Assembly (NCBI GenBank): GCA_046760785.1
Contig: JBHIET010000022.1
Coordinates: forward strand, 1-46,688
DNA: 46,688 nt
DNA from: JBHIET01 sp046760785
GTDB lineage: Bacteria; Chloroflexota; Anaerolineae; B4-G1
Reading direction: 5' to 3'
A program made the position numbers and the translations under genes. Positions 8,667 through 18,424 of this stretch are shown one piece after another; the stretch's first letter is position 1; each line of letters starts with the position of its first letter. Below the pieces are notes generated by a model. That model worked only from the letters and a program-made list of their open reading frames with translations, ran no database searches and was not told the origin of the DNA.

Positions 8667-9455
8667 ATGGATCTGCAGGCAGCACTTGGGCTGAAACCTT
8701 GCGAGTTGGTTGCCCTCGTCGGCGCAGGCGGCAAGACCACAGCCGCCTGGCGGCTATTGCACTTGCTCATTGCCTCTGGTGAGCGCACCGTCTTCGCCAC
8801 GACCACGCACATATTCCAGCCAAAGAACGTCCCACTGATCCTCACTCCCAACCCGGACCCGACGGAAATTGTCCGGGGACTGGCCGAATCTCCGGCACTG
8901 GTGCTGGCTGCTGCGCGGGGGGAAAGAGGAGACCCCGGGCGGGCCGCCCGCAGCCCCTACTCCGCCTACCCCGTCAAACTGGTGGGGTTGGAGCCAGGGA
9001 TGCTGAGTGACCTGGTCCGGCGGCTGCCAGGGGTGACCTGGTTGGTGGAGGCGGACGGGGCGAAGGGACGGCTACTGAAAGCGCCGGCTGAGCACGAGCC
9101 AGCGATACCGGCCGGGGCTGACCGCGTCGTCATCGTCGCTGGGCTGGAGGCGATTGATAAGCCACTGGACGAGTGTACGGTGCATCGCCCCGAGATCGCG
9201 GTGCGCCTCCTCCACGTTCCTCTGGGCACGGTTCTCACCCCGAACCTATTTGTCAACCTGATCGCTCACACATCCGGGGGCCTCAAAGGGATCCCCTCCC
9301 ACGCCGAGGCCGTCGCCCTGCTCACCCAACGGGATGGCCGCCCGCATACCTGCGCCGATACCGTCGCACGGCAACTCCTGTCGCATCGCCGCATCAGCCG
9401 TGTTGTCTTGGTCAACCTTCGTGCCCCTGACCCCGTGCTGGAGGTATGGGAATGA
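8667..9455 (+). CDS. yqeC: YqeC-family molybdenum hydroxylase accessory protein
   Basis: This protein has 262 residues. It begins with a P-loop-like VALVGAGGKTTAAWRL, then TVFATTTHIF, and further on WLVEADGAKGR. These are the hallmarks of the YqeC family, which is linked to maturation of selenium-dependent molybdenum hydroxylases. Its exact biochemical step is not established. The next two genes, xdhC and yqeB, are the usual partners. No hydroxylase structural gene or mocA cytidylyltransferase is present here, so the target enzyme must be encoded elsewhere. ATG 8667 is preferred because the upstream in-frame TTG at 8631 is the -35 element of the promoter. Confidence 0.88.
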   Translation: MDLQAALGLKPCELVALVGAGGKTTAAWRLLHLLIASGERTVFATTTHIFQPKNVPLILTPNPDPTEIVRGLAESPALVLAAARGERGDPGRAARSPYSAYPVKLVGLEPGMLSDLVRRLPGVTWLVEADGAKGRLLKAPAEHEPAIPAGADRVVIVAGLEAIDKPLDECTVHRPEIAVRLLHVPLGTVLTPNLFVNLIAHTSGGLKGIPSHAEAVALLTQRDGRPHTCADTVARQLLSHRRISRVVLVNLRAPDPVLEVWE

Positions 9456-9497
9456 GCCGGGTGTCCTGGGTCGGTTCCAATCAGATAAGGAGAAAAG

Positions 9498-10283
9498 ATG
9501 ATTGAAGAGACGGAACTGGTATACGAAGCGGCCTTAGAGGCCATCCGCCGGGGAGAGTCGGCGGCAATGGCTACGGTGATCGGAGCGCGCGGCTCGACGC
9601 CCAGGAACACCACCGCCAAGATGCTGATCTATGCTGACGGGCGGACGGTGGGCACCGTCGGCGGGGGTGGGGTGGAGGCGCGCGTGATTGAAGAGGCGAA
9701 GGCTGCCATTGCCGAGGGTCGGCCTCGCGAGTTGGATTACAGCCTGGTGGACGAGAAGCGCGGTGACCCAGGCATCTGTGGAGGGAACATGCGCGTCTTC
9801 GTCGAGGTGCTCACGCCCCGGCCCACGCTCCTGATCATCGGCGGTGGGCACATCGGGCAGGCGGTAGCAGAGCTGGGGGCCTTCCTGGGCTACCGCATCG
9901 CCGTGGTGGACGAACGACCGGAGATGGTCACGCCTGAGCGATTCCCGTGGGCCGAGATGCGACTGACGGGAGATCCGGCCCAGCAGGTTGTGGACTTTCC
10001 CCTCACCGAGCACACCTACGTGGTCATGGTCACCCCCCACCACACACTGGATGAAAAGGTCCTGGCGCTGTTGGCCGACCGTCCCAGGGCTTACGTGGGG
10101 CTCATCGGCAGCTCCCGGCGCTCCGCCCTAACCTTCGAGCGGGCACGGGAGGCCGGGGTTTCCGAGGACTTCCTTGAGCGGATCCACACCCCCATCGGCC
10201 TGGATATCGGGGCAGAGACTCCCAGAGAGATTGCCGTCAGCATCCTGGCCGAGATCATCGCTGTGCAGCGGGGGTGCGCGTGA
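9498..10283 (+). CDS. xdhC: XdhC family molybdenum hydroxylase maturation factor
   Basis: This 261-residue protein has the N-terminal XdhC/CoxI region (ATVIGARGSTPR, GTVGGGGVEARV, DPGICGGNM) and a C-terminal Rossmann-like domain (LIIGGGHIGQAVAELG). In this family, XdhC binds molybdenum cofactor and helps insert the sulfurated cofactor into xanthine dehydrogenase-type enzymes. AAGGAG lies just before the ATG. It sits 42 nt after yqeC and overlaps yqeB, so the three form one operon. The enzyme it serves is not in the window. Confidence 0.92.
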   Translation: MIEETELVYEAALEAIRRGESAAMATVIGARGSTPRNTTAKMLIYADGRTVGTVGGGGVEARVIEEAKAAIAEGRPRELDYSLVDEKRGDPGICGGNMRVFVEVLTPRPTLLIIGGGHIGQAVAELGAFLGYRIAVVDERPEMVTPERFPWAEMRLTGDPAQQVVDFPLTEHTYVVMVTPHHTLDEKVLALLADRPRAYVGLIGSSRRSALTFERAREAGVSEDFLERIHTPIGLDIGAETPREIAVSILAEIIAVQRGCA

Positions 10284-11128
10284 GATCAGGAAACGTGCAA
10301 CCAGGAGCCCCGCTCCGCGTGCTAGTGAAAGGAGGGGGCGACCTGGGTACAGGGGTCGCTTGGCGGCTGCACCGTTGCGGCCTCCACGTGCTGGTGACGG
10401 AGACGGTGCGTCCCACCGTCATCCGCCGCGCCGTTGCCTTCGCCTCCGCGGTCTACGAGGGTGTGGTCACGGTGGATGGGGTCACCGCGCGACTGGTGGA
10501 GGATGACGCTGAGATCGTTGCCACCTGGACGGCTGGCGAGGTGCCGGTGCTGGTGGACCCGGAGGGGGCGGTGGTCCAGCGGCTGCGACCCGACGCAGTG
10601 GTAGACGCGATCTTGGCCAAGCGGAACGTCGGCACCAGCATCGCTGACGCACCAGTGGTCGTGGCGCTGGGGCCGGGCTTCACTGTCGGGGTGGACTGCC
10701 ACGCGGTGGTGGAGACCAACCGTGGCCACAACCTGGGGCGGGTGATTCTGGAGGGAAGCGCCGAGCCAAACACGGGGGTGCCGGGAACAGTAGGCGGGGA
10801 GAGCGCCCGGCGGGTCCTCCGCGCCTCTGCAGAAGGGGTCTTCCGGACGGTGCGTGCCATCGGCGACCGGGTCCGGGTTGGGGAGGTGGTGGCCTACGTG
10901 GATGATGCGCCGGTCCGCTCTCAATTGGACGGGGTAGTGCGGGGACTCCTCCACAATGGGCTCCAGGTTTCCACTGGGATGAAGGTGGGGGACGTGGACC
11001 CCAGGGGCGTGGTTTCCCATTGCTTCACTATCTCCGACAAGGCGCTGGCGGTGGGGGGCGGCGTGGTGGAGGCAATTCTGCACTCATACACAAGCCGAAA
11101 CCCTGCCACAACCTCCATCTTGCGGTAA
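10274..11128 (+). CDS. yqeB: YqeB/EF2563-family selenium-dependent molybdenum hydroxylase protein
   Basis: This 284-residue protein has the family opening VLVKGGGDLGTGVAWRLHRCG and VTETVRPTVIRRAVAFASAVYEG. The C-terminal half contains a VALGPGF motif and a barrel-like region. Members accompany Se-dependent molybdenum hydroxylases; their reaction is unproven. It starts with GTG at 10274, overlapping xdhC by 10 nt. A GTG at 10280 overlapping the stop as GTGA is equally plausible. It closes the accessory operon; a short gap with no clear terminator separates it from the exported protein gene. Confidence 0.88.
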   Translation: MRVRSGNVQPGAPLRVLVKGGGDLGTGVAWRLHRCGLHVLVTETVRPTVIRRAVAFASAVYEGVVTVDGVTARLVEDDAEIVATWTAGEVPVLVDPEGAVVQRLRPDAVVDAILAKRNVGTSIADAPVVVALGPGFTVGVDCHAVVETNRGHNLGRVILEGSAEPNTGVPGTVGGESARRVLRASAEGVFRTVRAIGDRVRVGEVVAYVDDAPVRSQLDGVVRGLLHNGLQVSTGMKVGDVDPRGVVSHCFTISDKALAVGGGVVEAILHSYTSRNPATTSILR

Positions 11129-11176
11129 GCTCTGACGACGCTCGGCTGCACGTTTGAGCCACCCAAGGGAGAGAAC

Positions 11177-12283
11177 ATGTCGTCGCATTTAAAGCTCGTA
11201 ACGGGGGTGATCCTGGGCGTCGGCCTCCTCGTAGCGACCACGGTGACCGCCCGCGTCATCGTTTTGACCCCCCTCCTTTTGCCCACGTATGCACCGACGC
11301 TCACCCCAACCCACGCTCCCACACCCACCGCCACCTCCACGCCAACCCCCACCCACACCCCTACACCCACACCCACCGACACGCCCCCCACCACCCCGAC
11401 CGCCACCCCTCCCCCCGAACCCCCGCCGCTTCCCCCCCCGGTGCCCACAGAGGAGAGCGGAGCGAGCGAGGAATTCACGCCCGCGCTGGATTGCTCCGCC
11501 GGGCCTGCCCCGCCCCCCTCGGCGATAGCTGGCAGGCGACTGGTGGCCTACTACGGCACCCCTCTAGGGCCGGGGCTGGGCATCCTGGGCCGCTACGACA
11601 TGGCCACCACGCTGCAACTCCTCTCCGAGCAGGCCCAGGCCTACCGGGAACTCGACCCCTGCACCGAGGTCGTCCTCGTATTCCACATGGTGACCACCAT
11701 CGCTGACGCTTACCCCGGCGAGGATGGCGACTACAGTCACCGCGTTCCACACGAAACGATCCGCGCGTGGATAGACGGCATAGCAGCAGTTGGGGGGCTA
11801 TCGGTGCTCGACTTGCAGTTGGGCACAGGCGACCTGGATACGGAACTGAGCCTGATTGAGCCTCTCGTGCGGCTGCCCACCGTCAACCTGGCGATTGACC
11901 CCGAGTTCATCGTAGGGGAAGGAGAGATTCCCGGGACAAACCTGGGCCGAGCTGACGGGGAGACCATCAATCACGTGCAGGCGTGGCTCAACGGTATTGC
12001 TGAGCAAGTGGGAGAGCAGAAAATCCTGGTCATTCACCAGTTCAACGATCGCATGATGGAGAACAAGGACGTGATCCAGGACTACCCGCTGGTCAACCTG
12101 GTGTGGGATGCGGATGGCTTCGGCGGGCAGCAGGGAAAGATCGGGGACTACAACCAGTATCGTAACGAGCCGGGCTTTGAGTACGGTGGCATCAAGCTCT
12201 TCTACGACCACGATGTACCGTTGATGACGCCGGCGCAGGTCATGGCGCTCGACCCGCCGCCGGCGTACATCCTTTATCAATAA
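11177..12283 (+). CDS. Membrane-anchored exported protein with Thr/Pro linker
   Basis: This 368-residue protein has one hydrophobic N-terminal segment (about 7-29), a low-complexity Thr/Pro linker (35-95), and a globular domain from about residue 110 to the end. The domain starts LVAYYGTPLGPGLGILG and has alternating beta/alpha segments such as EVVLVFHMV, NLAIDPEF and ILVIHQF, which suggests a TIM-barrel or glycosidase-like fold. I do not recognise a defined family. The linker should hold the domain away from the membrane. GGGAGAG lies 6 nt before the ATG. It ends at a hairpin shared with the converging macroglobulin gene. Confidence 0.8.
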   Translation: MSSHLKLVTGVILGVGLLVATTVTARVIVLTPLLLPTYAPTLTPTHAPTPTATSTPTPTHTPTPTPTDTPPTTPTATPPPEPPPLPPPVPTEESGASEEFTPALDCSAGPAPPPSAIAGRRLVAYYGTPLGPGLGILGRYDMATTLQLLSEQAQAYRELDPCTEVVLVFHMVTTIADAYPGEDGDYSHRVPHETIRAWIDGIAAVGGLSVLDLQLGTGDLDTELSLIEPLVRLPTVNLAIDPEFIVGEGEIPGTNLGRADGETINHVQAWLNGIAEQVGEQKILVIHQFNDRMMENKDVIQDYPLVNLVWDADGFGGQQGKIGDYNQYRNEPGFEYGGIKLFYDHDVPLMTPAQVMALDPPPAYILYQ

Positions 12284-12289
12284 AGAAGG

Positions 12290-12316
12290 CCCTTCGGGTT
12301 TTGGAAACCCGAAGGG
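12290..12316. terminator. Bidirectional hairpin terminator between convergent genes
   Basis: CCCTTCGGGTTT (12290-12301) and AAACCCGAAGGG (12305-12316) form a perfect 12-bp stem with a 3-nt loop. It sits between the converging ends of the exported-protein gene and the macroglobulin gene. There is no long T-run on either side. Confidence 0.75.
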
Positions 12317-12324
12317 TCTCTCCA

Positions 12325-15300
12325 CTATTCAGTGATCGTGAACACCCCCCCATCGCTCCTCCCAAACACCTCCGGGAAGTACATCTCGTAGGCGTGGGTA
12401 GGGATCGCTCGGTACTCGCCAGGGAGGCTGGCGCGGATGAGGTAGGTGTACTCGTATGTGCCGCGCGGCAGATAGGTGGCGAAGAGCACCGCCTTCTCGT
12501 CGCGCAGCTCGGTGTGGTTGAACCACCACCAGCCGTAGCCGGTCCACGGATCGTACCGGTCGGTGCGTACCAGCTCCGGCTGCTCGCCGGCGACGCTGGT
12601 CGTCTTGAGGCTCTGGTCTATCCCCTCGGCACCGGCCGGGAAGGGGTCCTCGACCACCACGTAGTGCAGGTCGTGGGGAGCGATGATGGTCAACTTGACC
12701 CGGATGACGTCGCCCACCTGCGCTTGACTGATCGCCGGACACGTCTCTTCCTCCGGGTCGCAGCCGGTAGCCGTGTACCTCCGGCTGACGATGATGCCCC
12801 GATTGAGGGCGGTCACTTCCTCCACTGGCTTGAAGTAGCGCAGGTATAGGCTGTAGTACAACCGACCTGTCCCCGCCTCCTGCCCATCAGGCGCCCAGCG
12901 CTCGATGACGACCCGGTTGGCCGTGTCGGCCAGGAGCTCGGCAACCGCGACTTGCAGCTTGACTGTCTCGTCAATGTTCTCTCGCGCCACGCTCCCCGTG
13001 CCCAGTTCCTCGCCGTTGACGACCACGTGCCAGTTGTACGCCCCCTCCAGCTCGCCGGTGGCGACCATCCAGTCGGTGAGGGCCAGGATTGTCCAGGCGG
13101 TCTCCTGCGTCGTCTCCCAGTAGCCATCTTTGCGGATGACCATCAGCCAGCGGACAGCGTTGGGGGCCAGCGCGTTGTCGGGGTCCAACCGGGCCAGCGC
13201 CGCCAGCACGATAGCGGTAGAGCGGGTGTCGGTGTTCATCGCGTAGTAGTCCACCTGGGCTTCCTCCCAGTGCGCGCCGGTCGCGCTGACGATGGCGTCA
13301 CCGCTGATGTCGGCGAGCAGAGAGTCCACGCGTGCCTCCCTCTCCAGCAGGCCGAAGGCCATCACCAGGTAGGCCTTGCCGAAGGTGTCCAGCGCGTCTC
13401 GCTTCTGGAAAAGCGTCTCCATGCGCGCCAGGTCCCCCTCGCCCGCCTCGGCCAACACGTAGAGGATGAAGGCCTGCCGGTTGGCCTGCCAGTGGAGTTC
13501 CAGATCGCGGGGCCGGCTCAGGCTGCCCTGCAGGTATTCCACCGCCCGCTTCATCACTCCTTCGTCCACGACGAATCCGGCCCGCTGCGCCTCGATCAGG
13601 CCCAGCAAGACATAGGCGGTCAGGTAGGGGCGGGAATCATCCGAGACCCACCAGCCCCAGCCACCGTCGTAATGTTGCTGGTTGTAGAGCCGCTGCAAGC
13701 CAAAGCTGACCAGATCGGGCAGCTTCTCCTCCAGGTCGGGCCGATCCAGCCCCAGTTCTTTGAAGGCACGGTAGGTGACGACATTGGGCAAGAAGCGGCT
13801 GACCGTCTGCTCGGTGCACTCGTAGGGGTAGTGCTCCAGGTAGTCCAACCCGTCCGTCATCCCGGCCGCCAGCGATGGGTCCACGTGCACCGCAAGCTCC
13901 CCCTGGGTGGAGTCATAGCTGGGCGGCAGGGCCACCGCCTCCAGTACCTGCCCGTCGGCGTCGAAGGTCCCGGCAGTGGCGACCACTTCCGGCGTGCTGT
14001 ACCGATAGACCGGCAGGGTGATCTCGACGGCGTCGGAGTAGTCCCCTCCTCTCGCGCCGAAGCGCAGTGTCGTCTCGGAAACACCTTCCACCGTCACCGG
14101 CCACACCACTTTTACCTTGTCGTTAGCGGATACGCTGATTCGCTGACTCGTTGACTCGCCCACTTGCAATCCCTGCGCGTTGAACAGCACCTCCACCTCC
14201 AGCGCCTCATCGGTGTTGTTGTGCACCACGGCTGCCAGCTCCGCCTCGTCACCGACGACGAAGAAGCGCGGGGCTACCGGGCGCACCAAGAGGTCTTTGG
14301 TGCTGATGATGTCCACGTCCGCCTCGCCCACCAGCGTGCCGGCGGTGACGCCGTGAGCGCCCATGCGCCAGGTGGTGAGGTTATCCGGCAGTTCCACGCT
14401 TATCTGGGCGTGGCCGCCCTCGTCGGTGCGCAGGCTGGGGTTCCAGTAGGCCAGGTCGGGGAAACGCCGCCGCACAGGGCCGAACTCCTCGCCGCCGCCG
14501 CCACCGCCCAGCCCCTTGACCTCCTCGCCCAGCTCCTCGCTGAGGCGGTTGCCGGAGAGGGTCAGGCCGGTGGCCGTGTTAACCCCCAGCCCCCGCTCGC
14601 GCCAGAAGTAGCCCACGATGTCGGGACCGGGCCGGTCGGCTAGCGTCAGCACCGCCAGGTCCACCAGGTTGAGCGCCACTTCCGCCTCGACCGGGTTTCC
14701 CCGGCTATCGCTGGTGCTCAAGTCGTAGGTCACGGTCTCGCCGGGCCGGTAGTGCTCATCGGCGGATTTGTCGGGGGTCATCGTGATACTCAATTCCTTC
14801 TCCGTGGTCTCGATAGAGAGTTGCGCGTAGCCGACTTTGAAGCTGGGCACGGGGTTGTTATCGTCTACACCCTTGACGATGACGACCGAGACGAAGACGT
14901 TGGGAATGAGGTCCTCGGTGATGGGCATCTCGATCTGCTCCGAGTTGGTCTCCAGCGTCTGCACCCGGTAGTCGTAGATGTGGCCGCGCTCGACGGTGAT
15001 GAGCGCTTCGACCGGCCCCTGGTACGGGTGCGGGATGAGGATGGTGGCCGTGTCGCCGACCTGGTACTGCCGCTTGTCGGTGACCAGCTCGATGCGGTCG
15101 TTGTTCTCCTGCCGCCAGTTGATGTATTCGCGCCCGCTGATCCACATATAGGTGGAACTGCGCACCTCGTTCCCCTTCTCGTCCAGGCCGGTGGCGATCA
15201 CTTTGTAGATGCCGCCTGTTTCGGGCGTGAAGCTGGCGGATGCTTCACCGTCGGCGTCCATCGTCACCGTGGTGGTAAAGACCATGACGTCCTCGACGGT

Positions 15301-18300
15301 GCTCTCCCAGTAGTAGCGGCCATCCTCCGCCTGCTTCTGGACGCTGTACCACCTGTGCTCGGCAAAGACGATGGTCACCTCCTGACCCGGCACATGGTCG
15401 CTCTCCCAGTCCACGGTGATGAGGTTGACGCCGTTTGCCTGCCCCGCCGTGCCCACGTACCGCTCCGGCTGCAGGCCGATGTAGTACGTCCCCTTGTGGA
15501 CGATGGCCTCGGTGCGGTTACTGACCTCCTGGTTGTTGACGTCGGTGACTGTCACCTCCAGCGTGAAGAGCTGGCTGGTGAGTTTTTCGGCGATGTCGGC
15601 CTCCAGGCTGAAAGTGAAGCGGCCCTCGGCGTCGGTGGTGCCTTCTCCATCGGCGATGCGCTCGCCGTATGGTCCTCCACCCCCGCTACGCCAGTAGTCG
15701 TAGTCGGTGAAGTCCCACCAGCCCTGGCCCTGGTAATCGAAGAAGTAGTCGGCGGAGAGCACGACGTAGCGCACCTGTGCATCCGCGACAGGGCCGCCGA
15801 AGAAATAGCTCGCCTGGGCAGTGACGTTGATCTCGTCTCCCTGGGTATACTCGGCGAGGTCCGTCTCGACCTCCACCTGGAACTCCGGCTTGCGATACTC
15901 GGCCACCTGGAAGGTGGTGTAGAAGTGGGTTTCCTTATCCACCAGGTAGTTCGCCCGGATGGTGTAGACGCCCAGCGACGCTTCTTCGTCCAGACCAAAC
16001 TCGTCGTCCAGTGTGCCCATATCGCTGAGGATCAAATCATCCGCAAAGACCTCCTTTCCCTCTGGATCGGTGATCTCGACGTGGACTTTATCGTCGCTCG
16101 TGGGCAGGGAGTAATGAGCATCGTCGTCCTCCCGTATGATGCCCTTGAAGTAGACCGTCTGGCCGGGGCGGTAGATGGGTCGGTCGGTGAAGAGGTATCC
16201 GGCGAAGGAGTCCTCGTAGTTTTCCACCGGCAGGTCGAATTGCCAGGGGGTGATGCCATCATCCCACTCGCTGATAGCGGCGGCGAAATCCGGGCCGGGG
16301 CTATCGGCGTCGCCGACGAAGGCGAAGACGGGCGTCCAGCGGTCCATCGGCCGATGCCTGTCGCTGGCAAAGACCCCGTCCCAGGCCGTCGTCCCCTTCG
16401 CCAAAACGCTGGCATGCTCATCCATCACCACGACGGGCAGATCGGGCAGCACGTCGCCGGAACGCAGGTCGGTGGCCCAGACCAGCGATTCGGTACCGGT
16501 CGTCTTCAAGCTCAGGTTATGCCGCGAGACGAGCAACATCTGTTTGCTGACTTCCGGCACGAAGAATCGCGCTTCGGGGTAGATTGAGTCGGGGTCAGCC
16601 TGCACCTTCAGGAAGTACAGGCCCGGTTCCAACAGACCATCTTCAGATAGTTTGGTGCCGTAGATGGCGCGCTGGTTCAGCGGCGGATTCACGTCCAGCG
16701 TCCATTGTCGGATGAGGCTCTCCGCGTCGCCGCCGTATGCGTTCCAGTAGTTCCAAGAGTTTCTCCCGTTGGCCCGTAAGAAGTCCTCCAACGGCATCCG
16801 ATAGAGGGCAAAGTTGACCCGGCCCACGTTGCGGACGGTCACGTAGGCCAGTGTCTCCGTGTAGGCGTCGAAGGTGACGATGTGGTCCACGCTGTGCAGG
16901 TAGACCATCGGGTCGTAGGCGCGGGTGCGCCAGCGGATGGTGGTATCTTGGCCCAGTTCTTGGCCGTACCGCCCCCGCACGTCGCCGCTGATGGTTACCT
17001 CGTAGTCGCTGTTGGGTTCAATGGGAAAGGAGATCTCGAGTTGGGTGTTGCTGTCCCACCAATAGGTGTAGACTTCCGTCGCCGAGACGGGCGGGCTGAT
17101 GGTGAAGTTATCGTTGAGCGACTCGGTGTCCATCGGGCTGGAGAACTCGATCTCCAGGTTGCCCCACGGGTCGGCGCGCTGCTCACCGTCGGCGGGGTTG
17201 GTGCTGATAATGCGCGGGTAGGCGATGGTGTCGAAGGTCCAGTTGTACGGGTAGGAAGTGCCGGCCTCTCCCGTGGCTCCCTTAGCACCTCCGGCGACTT
17301 GCGCCAGGTACGTTGTGCCGAAGTCGAGCGGTTGGCCGGGGGTGAAACTCATCGTCTCCACGCCAACCCGCTCCGGCCCTTCGCCCCGATTCCACGACCA
17401 TTGGTAGGGTTCGTAGGTTTCCCTGCGCGGCAGGACCAATCCCTCGTCGTGCCACTCGAAGGTACCTGCGACGGCTTCACCAGTGGACAGGTCCTTCAGT
17501 TCAAAGGCGGCCTCGGCGGAAGCGCGATCCATCGGCTGGTTGAAGGCAACATGGATGGTCGGCTCAGGGCTGACGTAGATGGTGTCTGCGTCGGGGTAGG
17601 TGCCGACGACGGCCGGCATGATGGTGGTGAACTCCCAGGTGAAGTCCTCGGCCAGTATGCCGCCGGTGGTGTCTTCGAGGCCAGCGGCGACCCACGCCGT
17701 GTATGTGGTGGCGGGCGCGAAGCCCCCGTCCTCGTCAGGGGTGAAGAGATAGATGGAGGTATTGAGCCACTCCCCGGTACCACTCACCGGAGGCTCGAAG
17801 GTGAGGGGCTGCGGCAGATTCCCTTGCCCTTCGATGGCCGTCAGGGGCACGACGGGCCGGTTGAAGAGGACGGTGACGGTGGCGTCGGTGGCGACCTCGG
17901 TGGTGTCCTCGGCCGGCTGGACACCGGCCACTTCCAGGAAGCCGACGGTGGTGAAGTGGAACTGGACCGGCTCGTCCAGCGGCAGGGCCTTCGCGCTGAG
18001 GGCTCCCCTCTTGAGGGTGACGCTGTATCGCGTGGCCCGCTCGAAGCCACCCCCGGCCGGCTTGAACTGCATCACGCGCTCGCTGGGCCACTCGAACGTG
18101 CCTGAGACGGAGGGTTCGATAGTGAAGGCCGCCTCCACCGTCTGCGTGTCCATCGCTTGGTCGAAGACCAGTTGCAGCGGCGCGTCGAGTGGCTGCTCCT
18201 CGCCCCGGGCTGGCGCGATCTGGATCACCTGGGGGGGGAGCGGCTCGGGCGGCGGGGTCGGGGTTGGGGTTGGCCTGCTGAGTATGGATGATAGCGGGCA

Positions 18301-18393
18301 CTGGCAGGCCAGGGTCAGTGTGATGAGGATGACCACGAGTGTGATACGTGCTGCGTACTGCGTGTTGCGTGTTGCGCGTCCTTGGTATTTCAT
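12325..18393 (-). CDS. Bacterial alpha-2-macroglobulin family lipoprotein with Ig-like repeats
   Basis: This 2022-residue protein has a signal peptide ending in a lipobox (TLACQC), a short Pro/Thr linker, then several Big_5-type Ig-like repeats up to about 480 (each with 'V..VFN.PM' and 'F.P...L..ATTY' signatures). Macroglobulin domains follow, and a Gly-rich stretch lies near 1300. The thioester motif CTEQ (Cys 1526) lies in the complement-like alpha-helical domain. Known relatives trap proteases through the thioester and are often encoded beside pbpC, as here. ATG 18393 with AAGGAG upstream is preferred to 18417. Its first 20 residues are encoded by short ACGCA-like repeats. Confidence 0.93.
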   Translation of the reverse strand: MKYQGRATRNTQYAARITLVVILITLTLACQCPLSSILSRPTPTPTPPPEPLPPQVIQIAPARGEEQPLDAPLQLVFDQAMDTQTVEAAFTIEPSVSGTFEWPSERVMQFKPAGGGFERATRYSVTLKRGALSAKALPLDEPVQFHFTTVGFLEVAGVQPAEDTTEVATDATVTVLFNRPVVPLTAIEGQGNLPQPLTFEPPVSGTGEWLNTSIYLFTPDEDGGFAPATTYTAWVAAGLEDTTGGILAEDFTWEFTTIMPAVVGTYPDADTIYVSPEPTIHVAFNQPMDRASAEAAFELKDLSTGEAVAGTFEWHDEGLVLPRRETYEPYQWSWNRGEGPERVGVETMSFTPGQPLDFGTTYLAQVAGGAKGATGEAGTSYPYNWTFDTIAYPRIISTNPADGEQRADPWGNLEIEFSSPMDTESLNDNFTISPPVSATEVYTYWWDSNTQLEISFPIEPNSDYEVTISGDVRGRYGQELGQDTTIRWRTRAYDPMVYLHSVDHIVTFDAYTETLAYVTVRNVGRVNFALYRMPLEDFLRANGRNSWNYWNAYGGDAESLIRQWTLDVNPPLNQRAIYGTKLSEDGLLEPGLYFLKVQADPDSIYPEARFFVPEVSKQMLLVSRHNLSLKTTGTESLVWATDLRSGDVLPDLPVVVMDEHASVLAKGTTAWDGVFASDRHRPMDRWTPVFAFVGDADSPGPDFAAAISEWDDGITPWQFDLPVENYEDSFAGYLFTDRPIYRPGQTVYFKGIIREDDDAHYSLPTSDDKVHVEITDPEGKEVFADDLILSDMGTLDDEFGLDEEASLGVYTIRANYLVDKETHFYTTFQVAEYRKPEFQVEVETDLAEYTQGDEINVTAQASYFFGGPVADAQVRYVVLSADYFFDYQGQGWWDFTDYDYWRSGGGGPYGERIADGEGTTDAEGRFTFSLEADIAEKLTSQLFTLEVTVTDVNNQEVSNRTEAIVHKGTYYIGLQPERYVGTAGQANGVNLITVDWESDHVPGQEVTIVFAEHRWYSVQKQAEDGRYYWESTVEDVMVFTTTVTMDADGEASASFTPETGGIYKVIATGLDEKGNEVRSSTYMWISGREYINWRQENNDRIELVTDKRQYQVGDTATILIPHPYQGPVEALITVERGHIYDYRVQTLETNSEQIEMPITEDLIPNVFVSVVIVKGVDDNNPVPSFKVGYAQLSIETTEKELSITMTPDKSADEHYRPGETVTYDLSTSDSRGNPVEAEVALNLVDLAVLTLADRPGPDIVGYFWRERGLGVNTATGLTLSGNRLSEELGEEVKGLGGGGGGEEFGPVRRRFPDLAYWNPSLRTDEGGHAQISVELPDNLTTWRMGAHGVTAGTLVGEADVDIISTKDLLVRPVAPRFFVVGDEAELAAVVHNNTDEALEVEVLFNAQGLQVGESTSQRISVSANDKVKVVWPVTVEGVSETTLRFGARGGDYSDAVEITLPVYRYSTPEVVATAGTFDADGQVLEAVALPPSYDSTQGELAVHVDPSLAAGMTDGLDYLEHYPYECTEQTVSRFLPNVVTYRAFKELGLDRPDLEEKLPDLVSFGLQRLYNQQHYDGGWGWWVSDDSRPYLTAYVLLGLIEAQRAGFVVDEGVMKRAVEYLQGSLSRPRDLELHWQANRQAFILYVLAEAGEGDLARMETLFQKRDALDTFGKAYLVMAFGLLEREARVDSLLADISGDAIVSATGAHWEEAQVDYYAMNTDTRSTAIVLAALARLDPDNALAPNAVRWLMVIRKDGYWETTQETAWTILALTDWMVATGELEGAYNWHVVVNGEELGTGSVARENIDETVKLQVAVAELLADTANRVVIERWAPDGQEAGTGRLYYSLYLRYFKPVEEVTALNRGIIVSRRYTATGCDPEEETCPAISQAQVGDVIRVKLTIIAPHDLHYVVVEDPFPAGAEGIDQSLKTTSVAGEQPELVRTDRYDPWTGYGWWWFNHTELRDEKAVLFATYLPRGTYEYTYLIRASLPGEYRAIPTHAYEMYFPEVFGRSDGGVFTITE

Positions 18394-18424
18394 TTTGCAA
18401 CTCCTTCGCGCGACCAACTTGCTT

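Noticed and set aside
12952..18105. Long plus-strand ORFs (for example 14752-16587, 12952-14154 and 16882-18105) opposite the macroglobulin gene
   Set aside because: They are antisense shadows in high-GC sequence with no recognisable domains or ribosome binding sites.
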